Source of the DNA: Planctomycetota bacterium
GTDB lineage: Bacteria > Planctomycetota > Planctomycetia > Pirellulales > PNKZ01
Assembly (NCBI GenBank): GCA_018242585.1
Contig: JAFEBQ010000027.1
Coordinates: 62,001-126,000 of the forward strand
Length of the DNA: 64,000 nt
Direction of reading: 5' to 3'
A model generated the notes under the pieces. It saw nothing but the letters and a program-made list of their open reading frames with translations. It was not told where the DNA came from and did no database searches. Both the position numbers and the translations under genes were made by a program. Every line of letters starts with the position of its first letter. Position 1 is the stretch's first letter. This document shows positions 41,240 through 50,369 of the stretch, in pieces.

Positions 41240-43630
41240 TCACCCGGGCTCGACGCCGAAGTGATGCAGCACGTTCTTCATCAGCCCTGCCCAACGGCGA
41301 TCGACGGCCAGCGTCCAACCGGCCGCGATGCTGGGAGCGGCGAACACCTGGCCACCGCCGGGGCGTTGCCAGTGGATCACCTCGCACGCGATCTGCGCGC
41401 CGTCGCGCTTGGGGGGCGGCACGATCCGGTGGTAATAGTCGCGCGCCGTCAGCTTCATCGGCGCGGTGACAATCCCCTCGGCCAGTAAGGTAATTCCCGG
41501 CGGGTCGACCAGATCGGTCGGCGCGCCGGTCGGCGGTTCTTGCAGGCTCATCGACATCAGCGTCGATACCCGAATGTCCGCTTCGTGGCCGATCGGCTGC
41601 CGCAGCGGATCGTTTGGATCGGCGCCGAACTGCTCCCCCGTCTTCAGGCCAAGCTCATGCGGCGTGTGAAACAGAAAGTGATCGGGGGCCACAACGCGAA
41701 ACGGTCCCGCGCCGGGCACGCCCAGCAGATTGTTCGTCGCGAATTCCACGCCCAACGTCCGCCATCCGGGCTGGTTGTCGTCGCGCGGCACGCCGCCACG
41801 GCGCTGGTCGTGTTCGTGCCAGCACTCGCCGCGCGAAGCGGGGCCAAGCTGCGCGCCCCAAGCGTCGCTCTTGCGACATTCGATCACCGAGCCGGCCTCG
41901 TCGTAGCTGACACGCCAGTACATGGTATTGCCCGACAGACAAACGACGTGGCCGCCCCGATCCAAGAACGCTCGTACCGCGGCCATCGCCTCGCTGGTCC
42001 AATACTCGCTGTGCCCCACGATGAACAGCACACGGTAATCGGCCAACAACTCGGGCTGGCGATGCAAATCGATGTCGGCGTAAGCGTCGTACCGATAGCC
42101 TTCGCGTTCGAGCCAAACTTGGGTGTGCCGATCGGCGCGGGCCAAGTGGCTGTAGCCAACCTCAGGTTTCAGGTACCGCAGGTGCGGATCGCTGACCGGC
42201 CAGGGAACGTGCCAGCCCATTTGATACGCCGGCTGACCGCCGCGGTGGTGGCGATAGAATGAGTAGGCCGCGCGAACGTCATTGGGCGGACTGGCGTGCC
42301 CGCCGGTGTTGACGGTCATCGACCCCACGGGCCAAGCCGGGCAGAACGGCCCGGCCGAATACGCCTTCCACGTGTTGGTTGCGAACAGAAACGCGATCGG
42401 GGCTTTCTTGGCCCGCGCCGCCGGCTTGACCACGACGGACGCCTGGCGCAGGAACGTCTTGCCGTCGCTAGTGAATCGGGCTCGCACCGCATAGAGGCCG
42501 CTTTTGGCGCTGGCTGGCACCTCGACCTGGTGTGTTGCTTGCCAAGCGCAATCGTACAAGTCATCGCACGCCAGGCGCAAGCCGTGACCGCGCCGCGGAT
42601 CGAGCGCCGGCTCGTAGCGATCGTACCGCGCCACTGCCGGCAAGAACGCCGGCCCGCCGATCATCCAAGTGGCGTGGTTGACGATCTGGCCATCGCGGCC
42701 GTGTGGGCCGCTGTCGTGAACGGCGCACCCGCGATCTTCGTCCAAGGGCCAACAGGCCAGCAGTCCCGGTTCGCTGTAAACAGTGCGAGCGCGCAAAACA
42801 TAGTGATCGTGAATCTCATCGGCGTTCAACTCGCGGCCGTAGATCGCCGGTTGCGCGATGTCGGCGTCGAGAAACTGGCCGGCGCGCCCGTCGATGCCCA
42901 AGGCCCCAATGCGCAGCGGCACGTTGGCAACCTTGGTGGGCGATGAAATGGTCCAATTGCCGACCAGTCGCCCATCGAGCCAGATCGCTTTGCGCCCGCC
43001 GGCAAACGTCGCCACGACGTGATGCCACGCGGCCGGTGGAAAGTGGTAGTCGACCTTCTTGCCCGGCCGGCTCAGCTTGGCCTGGGTACGATGTGGCGAC
43101 TCGGCCCACGTCTCGGTTTCGCCCGTGAAGAACGTCAGCGTGGCGTCGGGCTCGACGATCAACGCCCAGCCCTGGTTGTCGTTCAATTGCGAAATGATTG
43201 CCTGCGACTCGTCGGCATTCCACAGTCGCACCCACAGTTCGATCGTGATCGAGCCGTGGGCTTCGGCCGGCAAGCCCTTGGCGACGTGGATGTACGAGCC
43301 GGGATGAATCGGTTGCGCCAGCGGCTGATCGACGTGCCAGGTCTTGATGACCGCATCGCTGTCGGGGCCATCGACGTCGGGGCCGAGCCTGACGAATTGC
43401 AACTCGAACGGCTCGGTAGCACTCGTGTAAATCTGTAACGGCTCACCCGCCGCGACACTGATTCGATCGGTGTATAGGTGTACGCCTTCGAGCGGAACTG
43501 CGCGATGTGGCGGCAAGGGCGATGCCACGTGCGTCGGACTGGCCGCCGTCGCCGACGAGCCGAGCAGCGCGCCGCCGGCCAGCAGGCTCGATGTCTGTTG
43601 CACAAAGCTGCGACGCGTCGATTTGCTCAT
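41240..43630 (-). CDS. Exported LamG + N,N-dimethylformamidase-like C-terminal domain protein
   Basis: 796 residues. Tat-type start KSTRRSFVQQTSSLLAGGAL. Residues ~120-290 are a LamG/concanavalin-like domain (WVRLWNADESQAIISQLNDN, HHVVATFAGGRKAIWLDGRL). Residues ~400-790 resemble the large subunit of N,N-dimethylformamidase: IAFLFATNTWKAYS, VLFIVGHSEYWTSEAMAAVR and GGHVVCLSGNTMYWRV. Catalytic activity is not proven for exported relatives. It follows the msrC gene by 30 bases on the same strand. Confidence 0.85.
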   Translation of the reverse strand: MSKSTRRSFVQQTSSLLAGGALLGSSATAASPTHVASPLPPHRAVPLEGVHLYTDRISVAAGEPLQIYTSATEPFELQFVRLGPDVDGPDSDAVIKTWHVDQPLAQPIHPGSYIHVAKGLPAEAHGSITIELWVRLWNADESQAIISQLNDNQGWALIVEPDATLTFFTGETETWAESPHRTQAKLSRPGKKVDYHFPPAAWHHVVATFAGGRKAIWLDGRLVGNWTISSPTKVANVPLRIGALGIDGRAGQFLDADIAQPAIYGRELNADEIHDHYVLRARTVYSEPGLLACWPLDEDRGCAVHDSGPHGRDGQIVNHATWMIGGPAFLPAVARYDRYEPALDPRRGHGLRLACDDLYDCAWQATHQVEVPASAKSGLYAVRARFTSDGKTFLRQASVVVKPAARAKKAPIAFLFATNTWKAYSAGPFCPAWPVGSMTVNTGGHASPPNDVRAAYSFYRHHRGGQPAYQMGWHVPWPVSDPHLRYLKPEVGYSHLARADRHTQVWLEREGYRYDAYADIDLHRQPELLADYRVLFIVGHSEYWTSEAMAAVRAFLDRGGHVVCLSGNTMYWRVSYDEAGSVIECRKSDAWGAQLGPASRGECWHEHDQRRGGVPRDDNQPGWRTLGVEFATNNLLGVPGAGPFRVVAPDHFLFHTPHELGLKTGEQFGADPNDPLRQPIGHEADIRVSTLMSMSLQEPPTGAPTDLVDPPGITLLAEGIVTAPMKLTARDYYHRIVPPPKRDGAQIACEVIHWQRPGGGQVFAAPSIAAGWTLAVDRRWAGLMKNVLHHFGVEPG

Positions 43631-43660
43631 GGCTTGGGCTGGCGGGGAGTGAGCGGAAGG

Positions 43661-44149
43661 TTAAGGAATCTCGGCGGGCCAATCGGTCGCGGCGGTCAAG
43701 ACGGCACCGAATTGCTCGAGCCCGCGGGCGTCGGCCTCGTCGAATCGTGCCAGCTTGGGGCTATCCAAATCGAGCACGCCGAGCAATCGCCCATCCGCGG
43801 TAACCAACGGCACGACGATCTCGGATTGCGAGGCCTCATCACAGGCGATGTGTCCGGGGAACTGATGCACGTCGGGCACGACGATCGTCTCACGCCGCGA
43901 GGCCGACGCGCCACAGACCCCGCGGCTCAGCTCGATATGCACGCATGCCGGCTTCCCTTGAAACGGCCCGACCGTCAAGCGCCCGGCGCGGAGCAGATAG
44001 AACCCGGCCCAATTCAAGTCGGGCAGTCGCAACCCGAGCAGGGCCGCGGCATTGGCCAGGTTGGCCAGCCAGTCTCGCTCGTCGGCCACGAGCCCCCGCA
44101 ACTCGCTGACGAGTTGCTCGTATTGTTCGGCCTTAGTCGCACCCTTCAT
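43661..44149 (-). CDS. msrC: GAF-domain free-methionine-(R)-sulfoxide reductase
   Basis: 162 residues from the ATG at 44149; the open frame upstream is a shadow. A single GAF domain with the three family cysteines in order: KPACVHI, RGVCGAS and HIACDEA. DLNWAGFYLL and SEIVVPLV are further conserved blocks. The enzyme reduces free methionine-R-sulfoxide with thioredoxin. It starts 11 bases after the PhyH-type oxygenase gene, so the pair is probably co-transcribed. Confidence 0.93.
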   Translation of the reverse strand: MKGATKAEQYEQLVSELRGLVADERDWLANLANAAALLGLRLPDLNWAGFYLLRAGRLTVGPFQGKPACVHIELSRGVCGASASRRETIVVPDVHQFPGHIACDEASQSEIVVPLVTADGRLLGVLDLDSPKLARFDEADARGLEQFGAVLTAATDWPAEIP

Positions 44150-44160
44150 CGTGCCACGCA

Positions 44161-44997
44161 CTACTCGGCGCTCGGCCGCGGCTGGTTTGCCCAATGGCCC
44201 GAGGGATCGCTGCCGGCCACCCACACTCCCTTGGCGTTCCAGCTTAGCCCGGCCCGCACGTCGGCGGCGCAATATCGGAGCGTCAGCCCGCAGCGGCGGC
44301 GGTCCGAATCGTTCGCCTCCGAGCCATGCAGCAGCAGATCGCTGTGCAAGGAAATCTGTCCGGCTTTCAGTTCGTCCTGGACAAAGCGGCCGTACTGTTC
44401 GGCGTTGTCGATCGTCTGGTTCAGCACGTTGTGTTCGTGGCTGTCGCTGGGGCGATAAGTCAAATGACCGTAGTGGTGCGAGCCCGCCAGAAAGTTCATG
44501 CAGCCGTTCTCGGCATCGGCGTCATCGATCGCCAGCCAGACGGTGACGGCCTTGCTCGGGGTGAGCGGCCAGTAGCTGGCGTCCTGATGCCAGGCCACCG
44601 CCTTGCCGTCGCGCGGCAGCTTGCAAAAGAAGTGCGAGCCCCAGGCGACGACATTCTCGCCGAGCAGATCCTTCACGTAGGCCACGATCTTCGCGTTGGT
44701 CAACAGATCGTAGACCGGACCATATTTCAGATGGGCGCTCGAAATCGAATAGCTGTTCGCGCCGGTCGCCAACACGCGGGCCAGCAAGTCGTCGAAGTAA
44801 GCCCGCACGCGCTCGGCTTCGGCCTGGTCGAAAATGGCGAAGCCCTTTAGGCAGCCGTCCCGGTTGAAGTCTTCGAGCTGTGACTGGCTAAGCACTTTGG
44901 GCGCGGGATTGGTGCTGGGATGAAAGCGCAGGTCGCGCTCCATCTGGTCGAGTTCCGCCTGATCGGGCGTCGACTTGAAGTTCATGGCCTGGGACAT
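44161..44997 (-). CDS. Phytanoyl-CoA dioxygenase (PhyH) family protein
   Basis: 278 residues from the ATG at 44997 (GGAG 9 bases upstream). Fe(II)/2-oxoglutarate facial triad visible: His and Asp in AWHQDASYWPL, distal His in LLLHGSEAND; the 2OG-binding Arg is likely in RRRCGLTLRY. Cytosolic. The family hydroxylates diverse small molecules; in planctomycetes there are many paralogues with unknown substrates. First gene of a series running to 37523. Confidence 0.9.
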   Translation of the reverse strand: MSQAMNFKSTPDQAELDQMERDLRFHPSTNPAPKVLSQSQLEDFNRDGCLKGFAIFDQAEAERVRAYFDDLLARVLATGANSYSISSAHLKYGPVYDLLTNAKIVAYVKDLLGENVVAWGSHFFCKLPRDGKAVAWHQDASYWPLTPSKAVTVWLAIDDADAENGCMNFLAGSHHYGHLTYRPSDSHEHNVLNQTIDNAEQYGRFVQDELKAGQISLHSDLLLHGSEANDSDRRRCGLTLRYCAADVRAGLSWNAKGVWVAGSDPSGHWANQPRPSAE

Positions 44998-45155
44998 GGA
45001 CGATTCGCTCCGCCGAGTGGGTTGGTGTTCGATGCTGTGCGAGAGCTGCGAGGTTGGCGCGTTTGCGTCGCGCGCTGGCAGCATCTAAATTTACCCGCTC
45101 AGGCTTCAAGACGCAAAACAATGCCTGCCCCGACGAATACCGCGGAGAGTGTTTG

Positions 45156-46439
45156 ATGATGCGCACCGTGCTGCACCGTTTCGTTTTGTTGGCGACGTTG
45201 TTGATGGCCGCGGCCAAGGCTACGGCCGCCGAGCCGATCAAGCGTTCGCCGAACTTGCCGGCGACTACGCCGTGGAACCTGGAAGCTCTCAGCGAGCCGC
45301 CGAAGGTCGAGTGGGGCGAGCCAAGTGGCGGGGCGCGCGAGCTGTATTACGCCGGCGAACCTTATCAGGGGAAGCCGACGCGCGTGTTCGCATATTACGC
45401 CGTACCCAAGAGTGATCGGGAAGGCGAGAAGTTCCCGGCCGTGGTTCTGTTGCATGGCGGCGGAGGAACGGCCTTCCGCGAGTGGACCGAATTGTGGGCC
45501 AAGCGCGGCTACGCGGCCATCGCCATGGATCTCGCCGGCGCGCGGCCGATCGAAGGGAAGAACGCGCACCGTCCCGAGAATCGCGAGCGGCTACCCGACG
45601 GCGGCCCGAACCAAGGGGATGACGAAAAGTTCGGCAGCGTCGACAAGGAGCCGACCGAGCAATGGTCGTATCATGCCGTGGCGGCCGCGCTCCGCGCCCA
45701 TTCGCTGGTGCGCAGCTTTCCCGAGGTCGATGCCGAGCGAACGGCGGTCACCGGAATCAGTTGGGGGGGCTACCTGACCTGTATCGTGGCCGGCGTTGAC
45801 AGCCGGTTCAAAGCCGCCGTGCCGGTCTACGGCTGTGGCTTTTTGGATGAGAACAGCGCCTGGCTGGCGCGGTTTGATCGCATGACCAGCGAGCAGCGCG
45901 GGCGCTGGGTCTCGCTGTGGGATCCGAGCAAGTATCTGCCGGCGATGTCGATGCCGATCTTTTTCGTCAACGGCACGAACGACTTTGCGTACCCGCTGGA
46001 TAGCTACATGAAAAGCTATAATGCGGTGCCGGGGGGCAGCGACGGGGTTCAAACCAAGCAGATTCGCGTGACGGTGAACATGCCGCACGGTCACCAGCCA
46101 GGTTGGGCGCCACCGGAGATCGGGTTGTTCGTCGATCAGCATTTGCGCGGCGGGAAGCCTTTGCCGATGATCGAGCGACCGAAGCTAGTCGACGGCGGCG
46201 TCTCGGCCAGCTTGAGCGCCGCAGGAGCTCTCTCAGGGCGCTCTGCCGAACTGCATTACACGGTCGACGACGGGCCGATCAACAAGCGCACGTGGAAGAC
46301 CGTGCCGGCCAAGAAGTCCTGCAACACGTTGTCATGCGAAGAATTGCCCGCCGAAATAACCGCTTGGTTCTTTACCATCAAGGACGCTCGCGAAGCAATC
46401 GTCAGCAGCCCAGTGGTGATTACGCCGAAAAAAGGCTGA
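45156..46439 (+). CDS. Exported alpha/beta-hydrolase (acetyl-xylan-esterase/dienelactone-hydrolase-like)
   Basis: 427 residues from the ATG at 45156. Signal peptide FVLLATLLMAAAKATAA. Oxyanion region VVLLHGGGGTAFREW, nucleophile elbow GISWGGYLT (Ser at about residue 206), acid region FFVNGTNDFAYPLDSY, and His in NMPHGHQPGW. The ~90-residue C-terminal part is beta-rich and probably an Ig-like or carbohydrate-contact domain. Likely a carbohydrate esterase. It diverges from the PhyH gene. Confidence 0.88.
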   Translation: MMRTVLHRFVLLATLLMAAAKATAAEPIKRSPNLPATTPWNLEALSEPPKVEWGEPSGGARELYYAGEPYQGKPTRVFAYYAVPKSDREGEKFPAVVLLHGGGGTAFREWTELWAKRGYAAIAMDLAGARPIEGKNAHRPENRERLPDGGPNQGDDEKFGSVDKEPTEQWSYHAVAAALRAHSLVRSFPEVDAERTAVTGISWGGYLTCIVAGVDSRFKAAVPVYGCGFLDENSAWLARFDRMTSEQRGRWVSLWDPSKYLPAMSMPIFFVNGTNDFAYPLDSYMKSYNAVPGGSDGVQTKQIRVTVNMPHGHQPGWAPPEIGLFVDQHLRGGKPLPMIERPKLVDGGVSASLSAAGALSGRSAELHYTVDDGPINKRTWKTVPAKKSCNTLSCEELPAEITAWFFTIKDAREAIVSSPVVITPKKG

Positions 46440-46600
46440 TAATTTGACGCACCGCAGATCATCGCGCCTTCCCGCCCCGTTGCAGGCCGTTTTCCATTAA
46501 CTAAGATGGAATCTGCCGGCTGGGTAAACTCTTCTGATCGCGCCGGCTCTTCCGGCGGCTCGCTCAAGCGGCTGCCCAGGTTCCACTGAGGGCCGAGCCG

Positions 46601-48292
46601 ATGCGTCGCCGTGCAATCGTTCGCAGCTACCGCGCCATGGTCGAATCGCTCGACGGTCGCTGCTTGATGAGCGCGACCGATGAGTTGCTCCTCCTTGGCG
46701 CGGCCACGACGGACACCACGACCAGCGACACGGTCGACGTCGCTGCCGACGACGGCCCGCAGGCGACGCCCAATCTGGAAATCCTCGCCGACGCCGCGAC
46801 TGACACCACGTCGAACGCCTCGTCGGCCTTGCCGCCTGGCTACTCGCCGGCCCAGATCATCAGCGCCTACGGCTTTGGCAACATCACCTTCGCGGGTGGC
46901 ATCAAGGGGACCGGCGCCGGGCAGACAATCGCCATCGTTGACGCCTACAGCAATCCGAACATCGTCGCGGACCTGGCGGCGTTCGACAAGATGTACAACC
47001 TTGCCGCACCGCCGAAGTTCAGCGTGGTGAATCAGAACGGCGGCTCGTTGCTTCCCGTGGGCAATCGTAGCTGGGCCATCGAAATCGCGCTCGACGTCGA
47101 ATGGGCCCACGCCATTGCACCGGCGGCGAACATCTTGCTGGTCGAAGCCAGCTCGGCCAGCCTGACCAATCTGATGGCGGCGGTGAACTATGCCCGCAGC
47201 GCAGCGGGCGTGAGCGTCGTCTCGATGAGCTGGGGGGCCAGCGAGTTCTCGACCGAGAAATCGTACGACAGCTATTTCGTCACGCCGGCCGGTCACAATC
47301 CGGTGACGTTCGTCGTCTCGTCGGGCGACAGCGGTGCGCCGGCCCAATACCCCTCGTCGTCGCCGAACGTGTTGTCGGTCGGTGGCACGACCTTGTCGGC
47401 GAATACGGCCGGGACTTACATTGGTGAGACATCCTGGGCCGGCAGCGGCGGCGGCCCGAGTCGCTATGAAACCAGGCCAAGCTATCAAAACGGCGAGAGC
47501 CAGAGCGGCTTTTACCGCGGTACGCCCGACGTGTCGTACGACGCCAACCCGTTGACCGGCGTGGCGATGTACGACACCTACGGCGGCGCCGGCTGGTTCC
47601 GTGTCGGCGGCACCAGCGCCGGCGCGCCCCAGTGGGCGGCGCTGGTGGCGATTGCCGATCAGGGACGCGTGCTGGCGGGAAAAGCCACCTTGGGCAACGC
47701 CCAGACCGCAATCTACAGCTTGTCGAGCGCTGATTTCCACGACGTCACCACCGGCTACAACGGCTACTTCGCCGGGTCGGGCTACGATCTGGTCACGGGG
47801 CGCGGCTCGCCCATTGCCAATGCCGTGGTGCGCGACCTGGTCGCGTTTGGCGGCAGCACCAGTTTCACCCAGGGATCCGTGCCGACTAATTCACTGCTCA
47901 GCTTGTTGAGCCTGCTGCTCGGCAGCCTGAGGGGCATCCTCAAGTTCGACGAGCCGAGCAGCATCAACGCGATGGTCGAGTTGGTGTCGGCCGGCGACGC
48001 CGCGAACGGGGCAATCGATCTGCCGGACGACAGCTTCGCCGGCGTCGGTGCCTCGGTCGGTGGTTTCGATGCCACGCCTCATTTCTTGACGACCAGCGAC
48101 GACGCATCGAACACTCGCGCGTCGTTCACGCCGGCGATTGCGGCGGCCTTGCTAGCGTCGCGCGGCGAGTTTGTGAGCGCTGGCCTGGCGAGCGTCAATG
48201 AAACCTTCGCGGACGTTGACGCCATGTTCGCCCAACTGGGCCGCGCCAACGGCGGCCGGTTCGCCGGGCTGCGAGCGACGTCGCTTCTTTAG
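46601..48292 (+). CDS. Sedolisin-type serine peptidase (S53) with planctomycete N-terminal motif
   Basis: 563 residues, GAGGG 9 bases before the ATG. No ordinary Sec signal; the N-terminus carries VESLDGRCLMSA, resembling the 'LEPRxLLSA' motif of giant planctomycete surface proteins. Sedolisin triad: Glu and Asp four apart in WAIEIALDVEW, Ser in VGGTSAGAPQW, oxyanion Asp in SSGDSGA; the calcium-site YDLVTGRGSP closes the domain near residue 405. The C-terminal ~150 residues are Ala/Ser-rich and unassigned. No N-terminal pro-domain of the usual size is present. Confidence 0.9.
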   Translation: MRRRAIVRSYRAMVESLDGRCLMSATDELLLLGAATTDTTTSDTVDVAADDGPQATPNLEILADAATDTTSNASSALPPGYSPAQIISAYGFGNITFAGGIKGTGAGQTIAIVDAYSNPNIVADLAAFDKMYNLAAPPKFSVVNQNGGSLLPVGNRSWAIEIALDVEWAHAIAPAANILLVEASSASLTNLMAAVNYARSAAGVSVVSMSWGASEFSTEKSYDSYFVTPAGHNPVTFVVSSGDSGAPAQYPSSSPNVLSVGGTTLSANTAGTYIGETSWAGSGGGPSRYETRPSYQNGESQSGFYRGTPDVSYDANPLTGVAMYDTYGGAGWFRVGGTSAGAPQWAALVAIADQGRVLAGKATLGNAQTAIYSLSSADFHDVTTGYNGYFAGSGYDLVTGRGSPIANAVVRDLVAFGGSTSFTQGSVPTNSLLSLLSLLLGSLRGILKFDEPSSINAMVELVSAGDAANGAIDLPDDSFAGVGASVGGFDATPHFLTTSDDASNTRASFTPAIAAALLASRGEFVSAGLASVNETFADVDAMFAQLGRANGGRFAGLRATSLL

Positions 48293-48306
48293 CCCTCCCA
48301 GTATAT

Positions 48307-48407
48307 GGGTGGCACGCCCGTCCTTCGGGCGTGGGGAAGCATGTATCAGCCTCGGTATTTGATGGGTGTTTCCCCACGCCCTGCGCTGCGCTTGGGACGT
48401 GCCACCC
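48307..48407. repeat. Nested inverted repeat with GGGTGGCACG ends
   Basis: Outer arms GGGTGGCACG (48307-48316) and CGTGCCACCC (48398-48407) pair perfectly; inner arms GGGCGTGGGGAA (48328-48339) and TTCCCCACGCCC (48370-48381) pair perfectly. It occupies nearly all of the gap between two convergent genes. The form is that of a small dispersed intergenic element; it could also act as a bidirectional terminator although no T-run follows. Confidence 0.75.
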
Positions 48408-48432
48408 TCGCTATAAAGTTTTGATCGCCGCT

Positions 48433-49848
48433 CTAATCGCGCTTGATCCGTAGGCGGCGGAACTGAATGTCGTGGCCGTGGTTCTGCAGGGACAGATACC
48501 CTTCGCGCGAGCGACTGGCCAGTATCGCTTCGGTCTCGAGATTCACGTCCTGGACGATGTGACGATCGATCCGCGCGCGCAACCGCGGCCAGGCGAACTC
48601 GATCTCCAGCGCGTGCCACCTGCCGGCGGGCTGGGCGATTTTCTCGCGTGGCGCAAGCTTGTTGTAGAAGGAGCCGTTTCCTTGTTCCGATGGCGTGCTG
48701 GCCTGGTCGTCGAACAATTGCAATTCCAGCCCCACGTTCGACGGCAGCGTGTTCGGATTCAAGGTCGTGTACGGCACCGGGGCCAACAGCCCGACGCCGC
48801 TGTTGCCCCCCGCGGAAAGTTGGTACTCGCAGCGCAACGTGAAGTTGCCGAGCTTCTCCTGATAGCGCAAGAATCCGCAATTGCCCGTCGAGCCGTCGCA
48901 AGTGAGAACTCCGTCGGCCAAGCGCCAGGTTTTGGTATTGGGGTGGTCGCGCTTGTAAAAGTCGTGCTGGTCCTCGACCCAACCGGCCAGATCGTCGCTG
49001 GGCAGTAGTGGCACGAAGCCAGTTTCGTCCTGACCGGTGGCCGCCATGACGTACGCCACGGACGGCGTCGGGTCGTCGAGGCCGTGCGGATGGTGCTTGC
49101 CGCCGGGCTTCAAATGCAGCTTGGCCGGCCCACCAAGTTTTTCGTAACGAGCAAAGCCAAGTTGACCGTTCTCGGGAAAGGGGACGACCTCGTCGGCGTC
49201 GCCGTACAGGAAGTAAATCGGGACCCGGGCCGCGGCCAGGGGAGCGAGGTTGTCGATCGGATTCAGCTGGTAGGCCAACGCCTCGGCCTCGTCGCGGAAG
49301 TGATAATCGCCGAGCAGCTTTTCCCAGTCGCGCTTGCTGCCAGGGCCGGCCCCTTTGCCGCCGGGCCAGCTTTTGAAGTCGAGCACGGCGTTGTCCAATA
49401 GGATGCAGCCGACCGAGTAAGGATGCGCGCTGGCCCAGTTGCAGACATACAGCCCGCCGCGGCTGAGCCCTTCGAGTACTGGATCGGCGGCCAGGCCGTG
49501 CCGTGTGGTCAGCACCTCGTAGAAGGCGTCCCAGTGCTTCATGGCGTCGGGGCAGCCGAACGTGTTCCCCACGGTGATGAACGCCAGGTGATAGCCCCGC
49601 GCGAGCAGGGCCAGATCGACCTGCGGCGCGTGATCAAAGAACTCGGCCCGCCAAATCCAGGGGTTGCCCCCGGCCGGCTGCTTGGGGGCGACGACCCAGG
49701 CTTTGCAGCCCCCGACGGTCATATCGTACCGCTGGTAGCCGTGGTAATCGGTCGCCTTGCCGGAAAATGGTTCGGCGGCCGAGAGGGTGCTTGCGCTGAG
49801 CAAAAGTAGCGCGAGCGTGCAGATGTGAAACTGCAGCGGGTTCATCAT
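48433..49848 (-). CDS. Exported fusion: alpha/beta-hydrolase + 3-keto-disaccharide hydrolase (DUF1080) domain
   Basis: 471 residues. Signal peptide CTLALLLLSASTLSAA. Residues ~25-280 form an alpha/beta-hydrolase (nucleophile elbow EGLSRGGLYV, acid loop YFLYGDADEVVPF, His in PGGKHHPHG). Residues ~285-470 match DUF1080/3-keto-disaccharide hydrolase: WRLADGVLTCDGSTGNCGFL, NFTLRCEYQLSAGGNSGVGL, and a C-terminal GYLSLQNHGHDIQFRRLRIK. The two domains usually sit in separate planctomycete proteins; their fusion suggests work on one acylated or keto-sugar substrate. Confidence 0.9.
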   Translation of the reverse strand: MMNPLQFHICTLALLLLSASTLSAAEPFSGKATDYHGYQRYDMTVGGCKAWVVAPKQPAGGNPWIWRAEFFDHAPQVDLALLARGYHLAFITVGNTFGCPDAMKHWDAFYEVLTTRHGLAADPVLEGLSRGGLYVCNWASAHPYSVGCILLDNAVLDFKSWPGGKGAGPGSKRDWEKLLGDYHFRDEAEALAYQLNPIDNLAPLAAARVPIYFLYGDADEVVPFPENGQLGFARYEKLGGPAKLHLKPGGKHHPHGLDDPTPSVAYVMAATGQDETGFVPLLPSDDLAGWVEDQHDFYKRDHPNTKTWRLADGVLTCDGSTGNCGFLRYQEKLGNFTLRCEYQLSAGGNSGVGLLAPVPYTTLNPNTLPSNVGLELQLFDDQASTPSEQGNGSFYNKLAPREKIAQPAGRWHALEIEFAWPRLRARIDRHIVQDVNLETEAILASRSREGYLSLQNHGHDIQFRRLRIKRD

Positions 49849-49996
49849 TCGATTTAGTCGTTAGAGGACGAGAGTGTGTGGGGCAGGGGGCCGGGCGAAA
49901 CTGTTCGTCGTGGCACCATTCTGATCGTACAATGACCGCCTGTCACGAGGGAACTCGGGTCGCTCGCCGAACATTTCATCAGGATCGGGGGTTGCC
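49849..49996. other. Divergent promoter region
   Basis: 148 bases between the fusion hydrolase and the orphan Tat start. An A/T-richer patch (about 49900-49935) is present but no promoter box is clear. Confidence 0.35.
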
Positions 49997-50140
49997 ATGA
50001 CGCTGAACCGTCGTCGTTTCTTGCAGACGTCCGCGCTACTACCCGGCGCAGCCTTGGCCGGGCGGGGAAGATTGTTGTTTAGCAACAGGCGACGGAGTGA
50101 GAAGATACTATCTCATCCAGCCGCGCTTGCGGCAACGCCG
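49997..50140 (+). pseudogene. Orphan Tat-signal start of a lost gene
   Basis: The ATG at 49997 has GGGGG a few bases upstream and reads MTLNRRRFLQTSALLPGAAL then AGRGRL, a textbook twin-arginine signal with the RRxFLQ motif. After about 30 residues the reading runs into the paired palindromes at 50141 and continues only as a nonsense frame to 50377. No exported domain follows, so this is the 5' end of a gene whose body was lost. The original family cannot be told; DUF1501 and oxidoreductase genes start this way in the phylum. Confidence 0.7.
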
Positions 50141-50310
50141 CAACACCTCGCCCTTTCAGGGAGAGGTCGCGAGCGCAGCGATGCTGGTGAGGGTAAAGAC
50201 GTCGCAAGCCAAGCGATACCGCGATCGGTGAACTGTCGTACTGCAAATCTGGCCTGGCAAGGAACGCGTTTACCCTCCCCCAGCCCCTCCCTGAAAGGGA
50301 GGGGTGTTTA
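50141..50310. repeat. Paired inward-facing GC-rich palindromes, copy A
   Basis: Left unit 50141-50202 begins AACACCTCGCCC and ends GGTGAGGGTAAAGACG; right unit about 50265-50310 runs CGTTTACCCTCCCCCAGCC to AGGGAGGGGTGTTTA in the reverse orientation. Each contains its own palindrome (AGGGAG/CTCCCT). Copies B (56034-56213) and C (62771-62890) have the same plan, and all three sit at gene borders. Confidence 0.85.
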
Positions 50311-50369
50311 TCGCGCGCGGGGCGTAGCTTGGGAGTGTGGTCGCGCGAGAGACGAGAGGCGAGATTTGC

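Noticed and set aside
46256-47740. 494-codon minus-strand frame opposite the sedolisin and hydrolase genes
   Set aside because: Arg/Gly/Val-rich with no motif; it is a GC-rich antisense shadow of two well-supported genes.
50141-50310. CRISPR-like repetition at the palindrome pairs
   Set aside because: Only two inverted units with unequal spacers per site and no direct repeats; no cas genes in the window.
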